Assembly (NCBI RefSeq): GCF_030694085.1 | Contig: NZ_JAUXZE010000056.1 | Location: forward strand, 186,001-250,000 | Direction: 5' to 3' | Length of the DNA: 64,000 nt | Source of the DNA: Tabrizicola sp. | GTDB taxonomy: Bacteria > Pseudomonadota > Alphaproteobacteria > Rhodobacterales > Rhodobacteraceae | Shown here: positions 8,547 through 17,868 of the stretch, piece by piece | How the letters are laid out: each line of letters opens with the position of its first letter | Position numbering within the stretch: the stretch's first letter is position 1 | The notes under the pieces: generated by a model | Databases searched by the model: none | Seen by the model: only the letters and a program-made list of their open reading frames with translations | Told to the model about the DNA's origin: nothing | Made by a program: the position numbers and the translations under genes

Positions 8547-8578
8547 GTCCTTCCTACGATGACAAGAAGTCTGGCCAT
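8531..8578 (-). CDS. ilvB leader peptide (attenuator)
   Basis: A 15-codon reading frame, MARLLVIVGRTRMGR, beginning at the ATG 8578-8576 with GAAGGGGA just upstream. Five consecutive codons are CTT CTT GTC ATC GTA (Leu-Leu-Val-Ile-Val), exactly the end products of the pathway encoded downstream, and a terminator follows. Ribosome stalling at these codons when charged Leu/Val/Ile tRNA is scarce should favour read-through into ilvB. The reading is direct; the mechanism is inferred from the classical ilv/leu attenuators of enterobacteria. Confidence 0.85.
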   Translation of the reverse strand: MARLLVIVGRTRMGR

Positions 8579-8606
8579 TGGCCCATCCCCTTCACGTTCG
8601 GTCGGA

Positions 8607-8635
8607 ACAGTAGGCGGGGATATGCCGGGCGTCAA
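8607..8635 (-). promoter_or_regulatory. Promoter of the ilvB leader (sigma-70 type)
   Basis: Minus strand TTGACG (8635-8630), 17-bp spacer, TACTGT (8612-8607). The predicted transcript start near 8599 leaves about 20 nt before the leader ATG, enough for its AAGGGG ribosome site. Confidence 0.65.
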
Positions 8636-9027
8636 CGGGATTTGCAATACGAAAATGTCGCATTACGCCAGTAGTTTTGAACTTTTGTTGCGACGTGATG
8701 CCGCGCTGCGCAACTTTCACTCATCTTGCCGAGTGTCCATCGCAAGGGCGCGAAGGTCGGAAGGTGAATCCCGTGGCCACAGCGGTCGATAGAGATGCAC
8801 AAGCTAAGGGCGACGGTGATTTCAGGGATGACCAGATGGCGCGCATGGAAAGCGCGCGTGCCGGTGGCAGCAGAGCTGCCTGGCCAGCCGCACAAGGCTG
8901 TCGCGGTATGCCTGCACCCCCGAGACGCCGATTTTGTCACGGTGGGCAACTCGTCGGCCTTCGCGGGCCATGACCTTTCCCAGCATCACCGCGCTGCGGG
9001 CGAGGGTCGCGGCACGCCTCCCGTTTG
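8636..9027. other. Intergenic stretch with no supported gene
   Basis: About 390 bp between the ilv promoter and the antiporter gene. A minus-strand frame directly after the antiporter stop (about 8822-9000) has coding-like codons (MLGKVMAREGRRV, then KIGVSGVQAYRDSLVRLARQL) but no good start or ribosome site and no family I recognise. It may be a small unknown protein or a remnant. Confidence 0.3.
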
Positions 9028-9948
9028 TCAGCCGATGAACCACAAATAGGCGCCGTAGGCAGCCAGAAGGCCGGCCCCTGCGATCCGGGGCAGCCCGCCG
9101 ACAACGAAAGCCACGATGGCAAGGCCAACGGATGAGGCCGCGACCCACCACATGTCGATGGCGGCGAAGCGGGCCTCGGCCGGGATCGGCGCGATAAGGG
9201 CGGTGATACCGAGGATGCCGAACAGGTTGAAGATGTTCGAGCCGATGATATTGCCGACCGAAATCTCGGTATGCTTGCGGAAGGCGGCAATCACGCTGGT
9301 CGCCATTTCCGGCAGCGAGGTGCCAACGGCGACGATGGTCAGGCCGATCACCGCTTCCGAAATGCCGAAGTCGCGGGCGATGGTGGTGGCGCTGTCGACC
9401 AGGAACCGCGCTCCGATCACCAGCCCGACAAGGCCCGCTCCGGTCATGACCCAGGGCTTCCAGTTCGGGCCGAAGGTCTCGGTATCGCCCTCGGGCGGGT
9501 GACCGCTGCCCGCGATGAAGGCCGTGGTCAGGAAGGCCACAAGCCCCACCAGCAGGATCGCCCCGTCCAGCCGCGTGACCTGTCCGTCCAGCAGCATGAC
9601 CCAGATCGCCGCCGTGGCGGCAATCATGAAGGCAAGGTCGCGCCAGAGCTTGCGGCCGGGGATGATCAATGGCGCGATCAGGGCCGAGACGCCCAGGATG
9701 AGCAGCACGTTCGAGATGTTAGAGCCAATGACGTTGCCAATGGCGATGCCGGGTGCGGGTGGTGTGGCCAGGGCGGCCTGGACCGACACGATCAGCTCGG
9801 GCGCAGAGGTGCCGAAGCCGACGATGGTCAGGCCGATCAGCAGTGGCGACAGGTGGAAGGCCCGCGCGATCGAGGACGCGCCGCGCACCAGGAACTCTCC
9901 CCCCGCCACCAGGATGACGAGGCCGACAAGAAACAGAAAATAGGTCAA
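9028..9948 (-). CDS. Calcium/sodium antiporter (CaCA family, YrbG-like)
   Basis: 306 residues made of two inverted repeats, each with a Na_Ca_ex core: GFGTSAPELIVSVQAAL with GNVIGSNISNVLLILG in the first half, and AVGTSLPEMATSVIAAF with GNIIGSNIFNLFGILG in the second. These alpha-repeats (G-T-S-x-P-E and G-S-N) bind and translocate Ca and Na in the inner membrane. The frame is open further upstream, but TTG at 9948-9946 gives the normal N-terminus LTYFLFLVGLVILVAGG. The ribosome site (GGGGG) is weak, so the start is less certain than the family. Confidence 0.9.
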   Translation of the reverse strand: MTYFLFLVGLVILVAGGEFLVRGASSIARAFHLSPLLIGLTIVGFGTSAPELIVSVQAALATPPAPGIAIGNVIGSNISNVLLILGVSALIAPLIIPGRKLWRDLAFMIAATAAIWVMLLDGQVTRLDGAILLVGLVAFLTTAFIAGSGHPPEGDTETFGPNWKPWVMTGAGLVGLVIGARFLVDSATTIARDFGISEAVIGLTIVAVGTSLPEMATSVIAAFRKHTEISVGNIIGSNIFNLFGILGITALIAPIPAEARFAAIDMWWVAASSVGLAIVAFVVGGLPRIAGAGLLAAYGAYLWFIG

Positions 9949-10021
9949 GGCGAACCCCCACTTGGTTAGTGGGCAAGGTTGGGTGGCGGCAGCGGAATGC
10001 AAGGTCGATCCCGCCGATTTC

Positions 10022-10453
10022 CTACGTTTTCCGTTCGATTGCCTGGGGTTGTGCAGGTTCCGTGTCGGCCCGGTAACAGACGGCGTTCAGTTTGTTGCCG
10101 TCCGGGTCGCGGACATAGGCCGCATAGAACTGCGTGCCATACTGCGGGCGCAGGCCGGGGCCACCCTCATCGGTGCCGCCCTGAGCAAGGGCTGCGGCGT
10201 GGAAGGCGTCCACCGCCGCCCGGCTTTGCGCCAGAAAACTGACCATCGTTCCATTCCCAGGCGTTGCGGGCGCCCCGTCGAAGGGCTGGGTCACCCACAG
10301 ATGCGGTCCGGGATCATCCAGACCCCAGGCGGCCGAACGGTCTTCGGGGTCGTAATCCTCGATCCGGCTGTGTCCAAGGGGGGCAAGCACGGCGTCATAG
10401 AAGGGCAGGGCGCGCACAAGGTCGCGGGTGCCAAGCGAGACGTAGCTGAACAT
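10022..10453 (-). CDS. VOC family (glyoxalase/bleomycin-resistance-like) protein
   Basis: 143 residues, one vicinal-oxygen-chelate domain: N-terminal MFSYVSLGTRDLVRALPFYD, C-terminal FYAAYVRDPDGNKLNAVCY. The latter is the usual strand carrying the metal-ligand Glu position, here occupied by Asn or a neighbouring residue, so a conventional glyoxalase I activity is doubtful. The ATG at 10453 has GGAGG five bases upstream, better than the longer start. No function can be assigned from its surroundings. Confidence 0.85.
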   Translation of the reverse strand: MFSYVSLGTRDLVRALPFYDAVLAPLGHSRIEDYDPEDRSAAWGLDDPGPHLWVTQPFDGAPATPGNGTMVSFLAQSRAAVDAFHAAALAQGGTDEGGPGLRPQYGTQFYAAYVRDPDGNKLNAVCYRADTEPAQPQAIERKT

Positions 10454-10576
10454 CGAAACCTCCATCTTCGTTAAGCGCAGTCTTTCCTGCGCCGCCCGGA
10501 AATCCAAGCGCACTCTGCCGCAAGGCGCGCGCTTCGCGACGTCTTCTCGCCTGACGCGAGGAAATGGCTTCCTATC

Positions 10577-11773
<1,197 letters not shown>

Positions 11774-11799
11774 GCTTTCAGCCATCGACAGAAAGGAAA

Positions 11800-11830
11800 G
11801 GCCCCGGATCGCTCCGGGGCCTTTTCGTTT
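11800..11830 (+). terminator. Terminator after the TRAP binding-protein gene
   Basis: GGCCCCGGA, loop TCGC, TCCGGGGCC then TTTTCGTTT: 9-bp GC stem with U-tract. The A-rich left flank lets it act in the opposite direction for the permease gene as well. Confidence 0.88.
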
Positions 11831-11845
11831 CAGAGGTGTGCCTTC

Positions 11846-13630
11846 TTAGGGATTGATCACTGGCGCACCAAGCTTCGGCAGGCCACCGGGGGCAGGGGCC
11901 GCGCCCTCGGCCGGTGGGGTGCCGCCCAGGTTCGGCGCCCCCAGCTTGGGCGCTCCGGGCAGACCGGGCAAACCGCCAGGTGCAGGGGTCGCCCCACCAT
12001 TTGTTCCCGGTGCCAGTGGCGTCAGCGTGGGCACCCTGATCTCGATGGTCGAAGGATCGATCACCGGCCCCTTGTAGTGCATCACCATCTGCGGGAAGAA
12101 CACGACCGCGAAGATCATCACCACCTGGATGATGATGAAGGGAATGGCGCCCTTGTAGATCTCGCCGGTCTTGATCCCGTCCATCTTCTTGCCGGTGACC
12201 TTGTCCAGATACGGCACCTTGGCCGCGACCGAGCGCAGGTAGAACAGCGCAAAGCCGAAGGGCGGCGTCAGGAACGAGGTCTGCAGGTTGACCCCGACGA
12301 TGACCCCCAGCCAGATCAGGTCGATGCCCAAAGTCTGTGCGGGCGCGATCAAGAGCGGGATCAGGACGAAGGCGATCTCGAAGAAATCCAGGAAGAAGCC
12401 CAGGACGAAGATGATCAGGTTCACGACCAGCAGGAAACCGTACTGGCCCCCTGGCACGGCCGTCAGCAGCTCTTCGACCCAGATGTGGCCGTTCACGCCG
12501 TAGAAGGTCAGGCTGAACATCCGCGCGCCGATCAGCACGAACATGACGAAGGCCGACAGCCGCGTGGTGGCGATCAGGGCCGATTGCAGGACCGGGAACT
12601 TGAAGCGCCCCTTGGCCCAGGCCAGGATCATCGCGCCGACGGCCCCCATCGCGCCGCCCTCGGTCGGGGTGGCAAGGCCGATGAAGATCGTGCCGAGCAC
12701 CAGGAAGATCAGCGCCAGCGGCGGGATCAGCACCATGATCACCTGCTGCGCCAGGCGTGACAGCAGGTTGATGGCCATGAAGCGATCCGCCAGCGCATAG
12801 AAGTAGACGACCAGGGTGCCGATGGTGGCACCCAGCACATCGGCGTTTGCGCCCCAGGCGTCATACCAGAAGTAATGCGCGGCGTAGCCGATGCCGACAC
12901 CCGCAGCCAGCGCCACCAGAAGCGAGGTGACACCTCCGCCCAGCGTCCGCGCCTCGGGCGGGAGCGCCGGGACCTTGTGCGGCTGGAAGATCGCGACCAT
13001 GCAGACGTAACCCAGATAGGCACCCGTCAGGATCAGTCCCGGGATCAGCGCGCCCCGGTACATGTCGCCCACCGACCGGCCCAGCTGGTCGGCCAGCACG
13101 ATCAGGACAAGCGACGGCGGAATGATCTGCGCCAGCGTTCCGCTTGCCGCGATGACCCCCGTTGCCGTCCTGCGGTCATAGCCATAGCGCAGCATGATCG
13201 GCAGCGAGATCAACCCCATCGCGATGACCGATGCCGCGACGACGCCCGTGGTGGCCGCCAGCAGCGCGCCGACCAGGACCACGGCGAAGGCAAGACCGCC
13301 GCGGATCGGGCCGAAAAGCTGGCCGATCGTGTCCAGGAGGTCCTCGGCCATTCCGCTTCGCTCCAGGATGATGCCCATGAAGGTGAAGAAGGGGATCGCG
13401 AGCAACGTCTCGTTCGACAGGACCCCCCACAACCGTTGCGGCATGGTGCCGAGGAGGGGCCAGTCCAGCGTGATCTCGCCGTTGGAATAGGGGGCGAGCC
13501 AGACGCCAATGACGAAGAAGATCAATCCGTTCGCAGCCAGCGCGAAGCTGACCGGATAGCCGTACAGAAGGAAGACGACGAGGCTCAAGAAGATGATCGG
13601 AGCCATGTTGTGCGCGATGATCTCGATCAT
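11846..13630 (-). CDS. TRAP transporter large permease (DctM/TakM-like)
   Basis: 594 residues with about 12-14 membrane segments; the DctM subunit carries the substrate/Na path. Visible are LTLAIPFFTFMG-like LLAIPFFTFMGIILERSGMAE, GALLAATTGVVAASVIAMG and ASGTLAQIIPPSLVLI, all typical. The ATG at 13630 overlaps the small-subunit stop (ATGA). Oddity: from about residue 545 the protein continues into a Pro/Gly/Ala-rich tail (repeats such as APGGLPGLPGAPKLGAPNLGG) of about 50 residues after the last membrane helix, absent from ordinary DctM proteins of about 430-550 residues. Probable partner of the binding protein at 10667. Confidence 0.92.
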   Translation of the reverse strand: MIEIIAHNMAPIIFLSLVVFLLYGYPVSFALAANGLIFFVIGVWLAPYSNGEITLDWPLLGTMPQRLWGVLSNETLLAIPFFTFMGIILERSGMAEDLLDTIGQLFGPIRGGLAFAVVLVGALLAATTGVVAASVIAMGLISLPIMLRYGYDRRTATGVIAASGTLAQIIPPSLVLIVLADQLGRSVGDMYRGALIPGLILTGAYLGYVCMVAIFQPHKVPALPPEARTLGGGVTSLLVALAAGVGIGYAAHYFWYDAWGANADVLGATIGTLVVYFYALADRFMAINLLSRLAQQVIMVLIPPLALIFLVLGTIFIGLATPTEGGAMGAVGAMILAWAKGRFKFPVLQSALIATTRLSAFVMFVLIGARMFSLTFYGVNGHIWVEELLTAVPGGQYGFLLVVNLIIFVLGFFLDFFEIAFVLIPLLIAPAQTLGIDLIWLGVIVGVNLQTSFLTPPFGFALFYLRSVAAKVPYLDKVTGKKMDGIKTGEIYKGAIPFIIIQVVMIFAVVFFPQMVMHYKGPVIDPSTIEIRVPTLTPLAPGTNGGATPAPGGLPGLPGAPKLGAPNLGGTPPAEGAAPAPGGLPKLGAPVINP

Positions 13631-14235
13631 TTCTTCGCCTCGGCTTCGGCTTTGGCCTTTACTGCGGCCGCAAGGTCCTCGGCGTCTTTCAGGGCCTGCT
13701 CCTTGGGCGAGATGAAGGGATGGGGGTCCTCCATCAACCCGCGCATCACGGCGATCTTCTTGATGATTTCGGCCAGGGCCTGAAAGGTCAGCATCACGAA
13801 GCCGGCCAGCAGGATTGCGCGCGCCGGCCAGATGACCAGCCCGCCCGCGTTGGTCGAGACCTGGCCCGAGTAGAACGCCTGGATCGTATAGGGCCAAAGG
13901 AACCATGCCATCAGCGCGACGAAGGGCAGGAGGAAGAAGATGTGGCCCAGAAGGTCGATCCAGTGCTGTGTTCTGCGACTGCGAGCGCCGTAGAAGACGT
14001 CGATGCGGATGTGTTCGTTCTGTTGCAGCGTATAAGCGGCCGCGCCCATGAAGGCGGCCCCGAAGAGATACCACTGCAGTTCGAGCCAGGCGTTCGACGA
14101 CAGGTTGAACAGCTTGCGGCTGACGGCATTTGCGGCGCTGACCAGCACGGCAAAAAGGATCAACCAGACAACGGATTTACCGATGAACGCATTCACGCGG
14201 TCAATGCCGCGTGAGATGGCAAGCAAAGCCTGCAT
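13627..14235 (-). CDS. TRAP transporter small permease (DctQ/TakQ-like)
   Basis: 202 residues with four predicted membrane helices; DctQ subunits cap and anchor the DctM transporter. Motifs SSNAWLELQWYLFG, AAYTLQQNEHIRIDVFYG and WFLWPYTIQAFYSGQVS are typical of the 2-oxoacid/C4 group. It ends in a charged Lys/Ala/Glu-rich cytoplasmic tail. The ATG at 14235 is preceded by GGAGGG at a good distance. It is translationally coupled to the large permease. Longer open frame upstream is ignored because it runs through the hxlR gene region. Confidence 0.9.
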   Translation of the reverse strand: MQALLAISRGIDRVNAFIGKSVVWLILFAVLVSAANAVSRKLFNLSSNAWLELQWYLFGAAFMGAAAYTLQQNEHIRIDVFYGARSRRTQHWIDLLGHIFFLLPFVALMAWFLWPYTIQAFYSGQVSTNAGGLVIWPARAILLAGFVMLTFQALAEIIKKIAVMRGLMEDPHPFISPKEQALKDAEDLAAAVKAKAEAEAKK

Positions 14236-14351
14236 CCCCAAACCCTCCCGATGACGGCCGCCCTTGGTTCGGCGTGCCCAGTACCTTCCTAGGCGATCTA
14301 GCGGTATCCGCCAAGAACTCAACCGGCGGGTGGGTCGGAATTGCCGTAGCG

Positions 14352-14699
14352 TCAAGCCGCTTTCGACTTGTCCTTCAACCGCTGCCCCACTGCGGCGATG
14401 GCCTGGATTGCCGGCATGAATTCCAGCCCAAGCTCGGTCAGCGCATATTCCACCGATGGCGGGGAGGTGTCCATGACCGCGCGCGACAGAATCCCGCGTT
14501 CTTCCAGCTCGCGCAGGCGCTGGGTCAGCACCTTGGCCGAAACAAGCGGGATGTCGGCACGCAACTCCGAAAAGCGCCGGGGGCCTGACGACAGATACCA
14601 GATGATGTTCGGCGTCCAGGCCCCGCCGATGAAGGCCATGCAGTCCGACAGGGGACACATCGGATGCGGTGTGCGGTTCTTGCGGCGCTTTAGCGTCAT
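14352..14699 (-). CDS. HxlR-family transcriptional regulator
   Basis: 115 residues, a winged helix-turn-helix DNA-binding protein. Diagnostic text: CPLSDCMAFIGGAWTPNIIWYL, SGPRRFSELRADIP, SAKVLTQRLRELEERGILSR. Members often sense quinones, aldehydes or other electrophiles through the N-terminal Cys, present here as CPLSDC. It is divergent from the GST operon at 14821, and the shared 121-bp gap carries repeated GTTACC motifs, so it probably controls that operon and itself. The adjoining TRAP permease genes follow on the same strand 116 bp downstream. Confidence 0.92.
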   Translation of the reverse strand: MTLKRRKNRTPHPMCPLSDCMAFIGGAWTPNIIWYLSSGPRRFSELRADIPLVSAKVLTQRLRELEERGILSRAVMDTSPPSVEYALTELGLEFMPAIQAIAAVGQRLKDKSKAA

Positions 14700-14716
14700 C
14701 GCGGGCCTCTGATCCA

Positions 14717-14768
14717 GTTACCCGGCAGATACCGCATTCAGCCCGTTACCGCAAGTTACCCCGTTACC
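14717..14768 (+). promoter_or_regulatory. GTTACC direct repeats (candidate HxlR operator)
   Basis: GTTACC occurs four times on one strand at 14717, 14745, 14755 and 14763, three of them within 24 bp at about one helical turn. They occupy the gap between hxlR and the GST operon. Binding by the adjacent HxlR protein is an inference. Confidence 0.4.
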
Positions 14769-14820
14769 AAAGGTGATCGGCTGCGCTAGCCATGCAGCAT
14801 TCGCAACCAAGGAGAGACAG

Positions 14821-15444
14821 ATGAAACTCTACATCAAGCCCGGCGCCTGCTCGATGGCCTCGCATATCATCCTGGCCGAGATCGGCGGGGACTATGCCGT
14901 GGAGGTGGTCGACACCGCGAACGGGGAAACCGCCAGCGGCGCGAATTACCTTGAGATCAACCCGAAGGGCAAGGTCCCGGCGCTGGAAGTCAAGGGCGAG
15001 GTGCTGACCGAGGGTCCGGCGATCCTGCAGTTCCTTGGCGACAAGGCGGTGATGGACGGGGCCGCGAACCTTGGCCTGGCCCCCGCCGGGGGCACGATGG
15101 CGCGGGCGCGCGTGAACGAGGTGCTGAATTTCACCGGGACCGAACTGCACGTGGCCTTCGGACCGCTCTTCAACCCCGCCTCGACCGACGCGCAGAGAGA
15201 GGCCGCGCGGCAGGCGGTGGCAGGCAAGTTCGACTGGCTCGAGGCGCAGCTGGCCGACGGTCGCGCGCATCTGACGGGCGAGGCGTTCACCATCGCCGAC
15301 GCCTACGCGTTCGTTGTGACGAACTGGGCCAACTTCAAGGGCATCGCGCTGTCCCGCTGGCCGCACCTGAGCGCCTTTCTGGCCCGCGTCGCCGCCCGCC
15401 CGGCGGTTCAGCGCGTGCTGAAGGCCGAGGGGCTGGCGGCATGA
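14821..15444 (+). CDS. Glutathione S-transferase family protein
   Basis: 207 residues. N-terminal thioredoxin-like domain: MKLYIKPGACSMASHIILAE, the beta-class form in which a Cys (residue 10) and Ser line the active site, and NPKGKVPALEVKG with the cis-Pro. The C-terminal helical domain contains LTGEAFTIADAYAFVV. It conjugates or reduces electrophiles with glutathione in the cytoplasm. ATG at 14821 with AAGGAGA upstream. First gene of a tightly overlapping four-gene operon (GST, NTF2-like, tautomerase, DUF606) divergent from an HxlR regulator. Confidence 0.95.
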   Translation: MKLYIKPGACSMASHIILAEIGGDYAVEVVDTANGETASGANYLEINPKGKVPALEVKGEVLTEGPAILQFLGDKAVMDGAANLGLAPAGGTMARARVNEVLNFTGTELHVAFGPLFNPASTDAQREAARQAVAGKFDWLEAQLADGRAHLTGEAFTIADAYAFVVTNWANFKGIALSRWPHLSAFLARVAARPAVQRVLKAEGLAA

Positions 15445-15818
15445 GCGCGCGGGACTTCACCGGGGTGGCGGGGGTTCTCGCCACCTATTTCGACGGGCTT
15501 TACCATAGCGATACCCAACGCCTGGCCCAGGTGTTCCACCCCAGGGCGCAGTATGTCTGCGTCACGGACGGGACGCTCTTGCACCGCGACATGGCCGGGT
15601 ATTTCCCGATCGTCGATGCCCGTCCATCCCCCGCCTCGCGCGGCGAGGTGCGGCGCGACGAGATCGTCTCGATCGACTTCGCCGGCCCGGTCACGGCCCG
15701 CGCCGTCGTCCGCTGCACCATCGGCCCCCGGCATTTCACCGACTTCCTGACGCTGATCCGGCTGGACGGGCGCTGGCAGGTGATGTCCAAGGTGTTCCAC
15801 TATCAGGAGGAAAGCTGA
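15441..15818 (+). CDS. NTF2-like protein (putative lumazine-binding/SnoaL-like)
   Basis: 125 residues forming one cone-shaped alpha+beta domain. The opening VLATYFDGLYHSDTQRLAQVFHPRAQYV and the closing DFLTLIRLDGRWQVMSKVFHY are typical of the PF12893-type NTF2 group. No catalytic role is assigned to most members. ATG overlaps the GST stop (ATGA) and its own stop touches the tautomerase start, so the three are cotranslated. A role with the GST in handling a reactive metabolite is suggested only by the operon. Confidence 0.8.
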   Translation: MSARDFTGVAGVLATYFDGLYHSDTQRLAQVFHPRAQYVCVTDGTLLHRDMAGYFPIVDARPSPASRGEVRRDEIVSIDFAGPVTARAVVRCTIGPRHFTDFLTLIRLDGRWQVMSKVFHYQEES

Positions 15819-16042
15819 TGCCCTACGTCAACATCAAGATCACCCGTGAGGGGGCCACGCCTGCGCAGAAGGCCGAACTCATCGCCGGGGTCACCGACCT
15901 TTTGCAGCGGGTCCTGAACAAGTCCCCCGCCACGACCTTCGTCGTGATCGACGAGGTCGCGCTGGAGGACTGGGGCATTGGCGGCCTTCCGGTCGAAGTC
16001 TACCGCGCCAGCCTGAAAGCGCAGAGCGGGACCAATGGGTGA
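15818..16042 (+). CDS. 4-oxalocrotonate tautomerase family protein
   Basis: 74 residues beginning MPYVNIKITREGATPAQKAE. After Met removal, Pro1 is the general base of this superfamily, which catalyses keto-enol tautomerisation or hydrolytic dehalogenation in small oligomers. The spacing TTFVVIDEV about 40 residues in and the length fit the 4-OT group. One-base overlap with the preceding gene (TGATG) and an 8-bp overlap with the next. Confidence 0.9.
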   Translation: MPYVNIKITREGATPAQKAELIAGVTDLLQRVLNKSPATTFVVIDEVALEDWGIGGLPVEVYRASLKAQSGTNG

Positions 16043-16481
16043 CGGCATCCGCTATGCGACCCTGATGTTCGCGGCGGGGATGGGCGTGCCGCTTCTCGCC
16101 GCGCTGAATTCGGCGCTCGGGCAGCGGATCGGCTCGCCCATCGCTGCCGGGGCGGTCATGTTCGCGCTCGCTTTCGTGGTGGCGCTGGTGGTTCTGGCGG
16201 TCTCGGGGCAGGGGTCTGCACTTGCCAAGGCACCCGGCCAGCCTCCCGTCCTGTTCCTGGCCGGTGGGCTGATGGTGTTCTATCTTCTGTCCATCACCTT
16301 CGTAGCGCCGCACTTCGGGCTTGGGAACGCGATCCTGTTCGTGCTTCTGGGGCAGATTGTCAGCTCGACCGTGATCGACGCTACCGGACTGATGGGACTG
16401 GCCGCGCGGCCGGTCAGCGGAACGCGGTTGCTGGGACTTGCGGTAATGGCTGTGGGCATCGTCCTGAGCCAACGGGGGTAG
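16035..16481 (+). CDS. DMT-superfamily membrane protein (DUF606/YdcZ-like)
   Basis: 148 residues with five hydrophobic helices and little else; the half-size DMT pattern AALNSALGQRIGSPIAAGAVMFALAF is typical of the DUF606 group, which probably dimerise to make a carrier. It ends the GST operon and could export the compound that the GST or tautomerase acts on. Start ATG at 16035 overlaps the tautomerase gene. Confidence 0.82.
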   Translation: MGDGIRYATLMFAAGMGVPLLAALNSALGQRIGSPIAAGAVMFALAFVVALVVLAVSGQGSALAKAPGQPPVLFLAGGLMVFYLLSITFVAPHFGLGNAILFVLLGQIVSSTVIDATGLMGLAARPVSGTRLLGLAVMAVGIVLSQRG

Positions 16482-16521
16482 CCGATGTCTGCAAGGAAAT
16501 CGGACCGGAGCCTTTCGACCT

Positions 16522-16911
16522 TCACCCCGCGCGCGGCCCGATCAGGTCCCAGCGGTTGCCGAACGGATCACGCCAGACGGCCACCGAACCATAGGGTTCG
16601 TGCCGGGGCGCTTCCTCGAACTCCACCCCTGCGGCCAACATGGCGGCATGGTCTCGGGCGAAGTCGTCGGTTTCAAGGAACAGAAACACCCTGCCCCCGG
16701 CCTGATTGCCGATGGCAGCCTGCTGCACCTTTCCTTCGGCCCGCGCCAGCAGCAGCCGCACGCCGCCACCCGAAGGCTCGACCGTGACCCAGCGTTTGCG
16801 GCCCTGATCGATGTCCTCGACCAGACGGAAGCCCAGCTTGCCCACGTAGAACGTGAGCGCTTCGTCATAATCCGGCACGACCAGTGCCAGGGCCGAAACC
16901 CGAACGGTCAC
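16522..16911 (-). CDS. VOC family protein
   Basis: 129 residues, one glyoxalase-fold domain: [29 protein letters not shown] at the start, [23 protein letters not shown] in the middle, and [16 protein letters not shown] at the end. GTG at 16911-16909 is chosen as start because it overlaps the stop of bpt (GTGA), giving the domain its normal N-terminus; upstream residues are low-quality. It is the second gene of a bpt-VOC pair. Substrate unknown. Confidence 0.85.
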   Translation of the reverse strand: MTVRVSALALVVPDYDEALTFYVGKLGFRLVEDIDQGRKRWVTVEPSGGGVRLLLARAEGKVQQAAIGNQAGGRVFLFLETDDFARDHAAMLAAGVEFEEAPRHEPYGSVAVWRDPFGNRWDLIGPRAG

Positions 16912-17735
16912 AGCCGGGTGTCGGGCAGGCTGATCCGCGCCACCTGTTCGGCGATCGGGTCGACCGACAGGGGGTGCAGGTCCGAGGCATGCGAACCCGG
17001 GTCGCCCATCGGCACCCATTCGCCGCCCTTGTAGATTTCAAGCGCCGAGAAGCCCGCCTTGTAGCCCATCTTGCGGCTCCCCGGCACCCAGTAGCCCAGG
17101 TAGACGTAAGGCAGCCCCGCCTCGCGCGCGATGGCGATGTGGTCAAGGATGACATAGGTTCCAAGGCTATAGGCGGTCAGGTCCGGGTCGTAGAAACTGT
17201 AGACCATCGAAAGGCCGTCGTCGAAGACATCGGTCAGGCAGACGGCCGTCAGGGGGCGTCCCCGCTCGCCCTCAATGGCGGGGCGGGAGTATTCGATGAC
17301 GCGGCTCTTGATCGGTGTCTCCTCGATCATCGCGGCGAATTCGAAGATGTCCATGTCGGCCATGCCCCCGTCGGCATGGCGCTGGTCAAGATAACGGCGA
17401 AAGAGCGCGAACTGGTCTTCCGTGGCCCAGGGCGAGGTCGCATTGCGCCGCAGCGCCGCGGCCTTCTTCATCACCCGCTTCTGGGTCCGCGAGGGTTCGA
17501 AATCCGCGACCCGGATGCGCGCGGACAGGCAGGCGGAACACTCCGCGCAGGACGGGCGATAAAGTACGTTCTGGCTGCGACGGAAGCCCTGCTTCGACAG
17601 GGTGTCGTTCAGCTTCTGCGCATGCTCCCCCTGAAGCGCAGTGAACAATTTGCGCTCCATCCGCCCCGGAAGATAGGGGCAGGGCTGCGGCGCCGTCACG
17701 TAGAACTGGGGCGTCAGGGGCAGGGAATGGCGCAT
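16908..17735 (-). CDS. bpt: Aspartate/glutamate leucyl(arginyl)transferase
   Basis: 275 residues. Bacterial ATE homologue that adds Leu (or Arg) to N-terminal Asp/Glu of proteins, marking them for ClpS/ClpAP in the N-degron pathway. Cys-rich N-terminal motif [18 protein letters not shown]-terminal catalytic part [21 protein letters not shown] and [18 protein letters not shown]. Length and motifs match Bpt of proteobacteria. ATG at 17735. Stop overlaps the VOC gene. Confidence 0.93.
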   Translation of the reverse strand: MRHSLPLTPQFYVTAPQPCPYLPGRMERKLFTALQGEHAQKLNDTLSKQGFRRSQNVLYRPSCAECSACLSARIRVADFEPSRTQKRVMKKAAALRRNATSPWATEDQFALFRRYLDQRHADGGMADMDIFEFAAMIEETPIKSRVIEYSRPAIEGERGRPLTAVCLTDVFDDGLSMVYSFYDPDLTAYSLGTYVILDHIAIAREAGLPYVYLGYWVPGSRKMGYKAGFSALEIYKGGEWVPMGDPGSHASDLHPLSVDPIAEQVARISLPDTRL

Positions 17736-17818
17736 CTGTTTCAGGTCAGGATTAGATTGGCGCAGAGCCTAGCAAGCGAAATGCCATCCGCCAAGCGTCC
17801 CCGTGCGGCAAATGAAGA

Positions 17819-17846
17819 CCCCGCCCGTGCGGGGACACGGGCGGGG
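17819..17846 (-). terminator. Terminator after the DUF2852 gene
   Basis: 11-bp perfect stem CCCCGCCCGTG / CACGGGCGGGG with a 6-nt loop, 23 bp beyond the DUF2852 stop and ahead of bpt. The minus-strand tail TCTTCATTTG is moderately U-rich. Confidence 0.65.
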
Positions 17847-17868
17847 CAGGGGTCATGCCGTCAGACGA

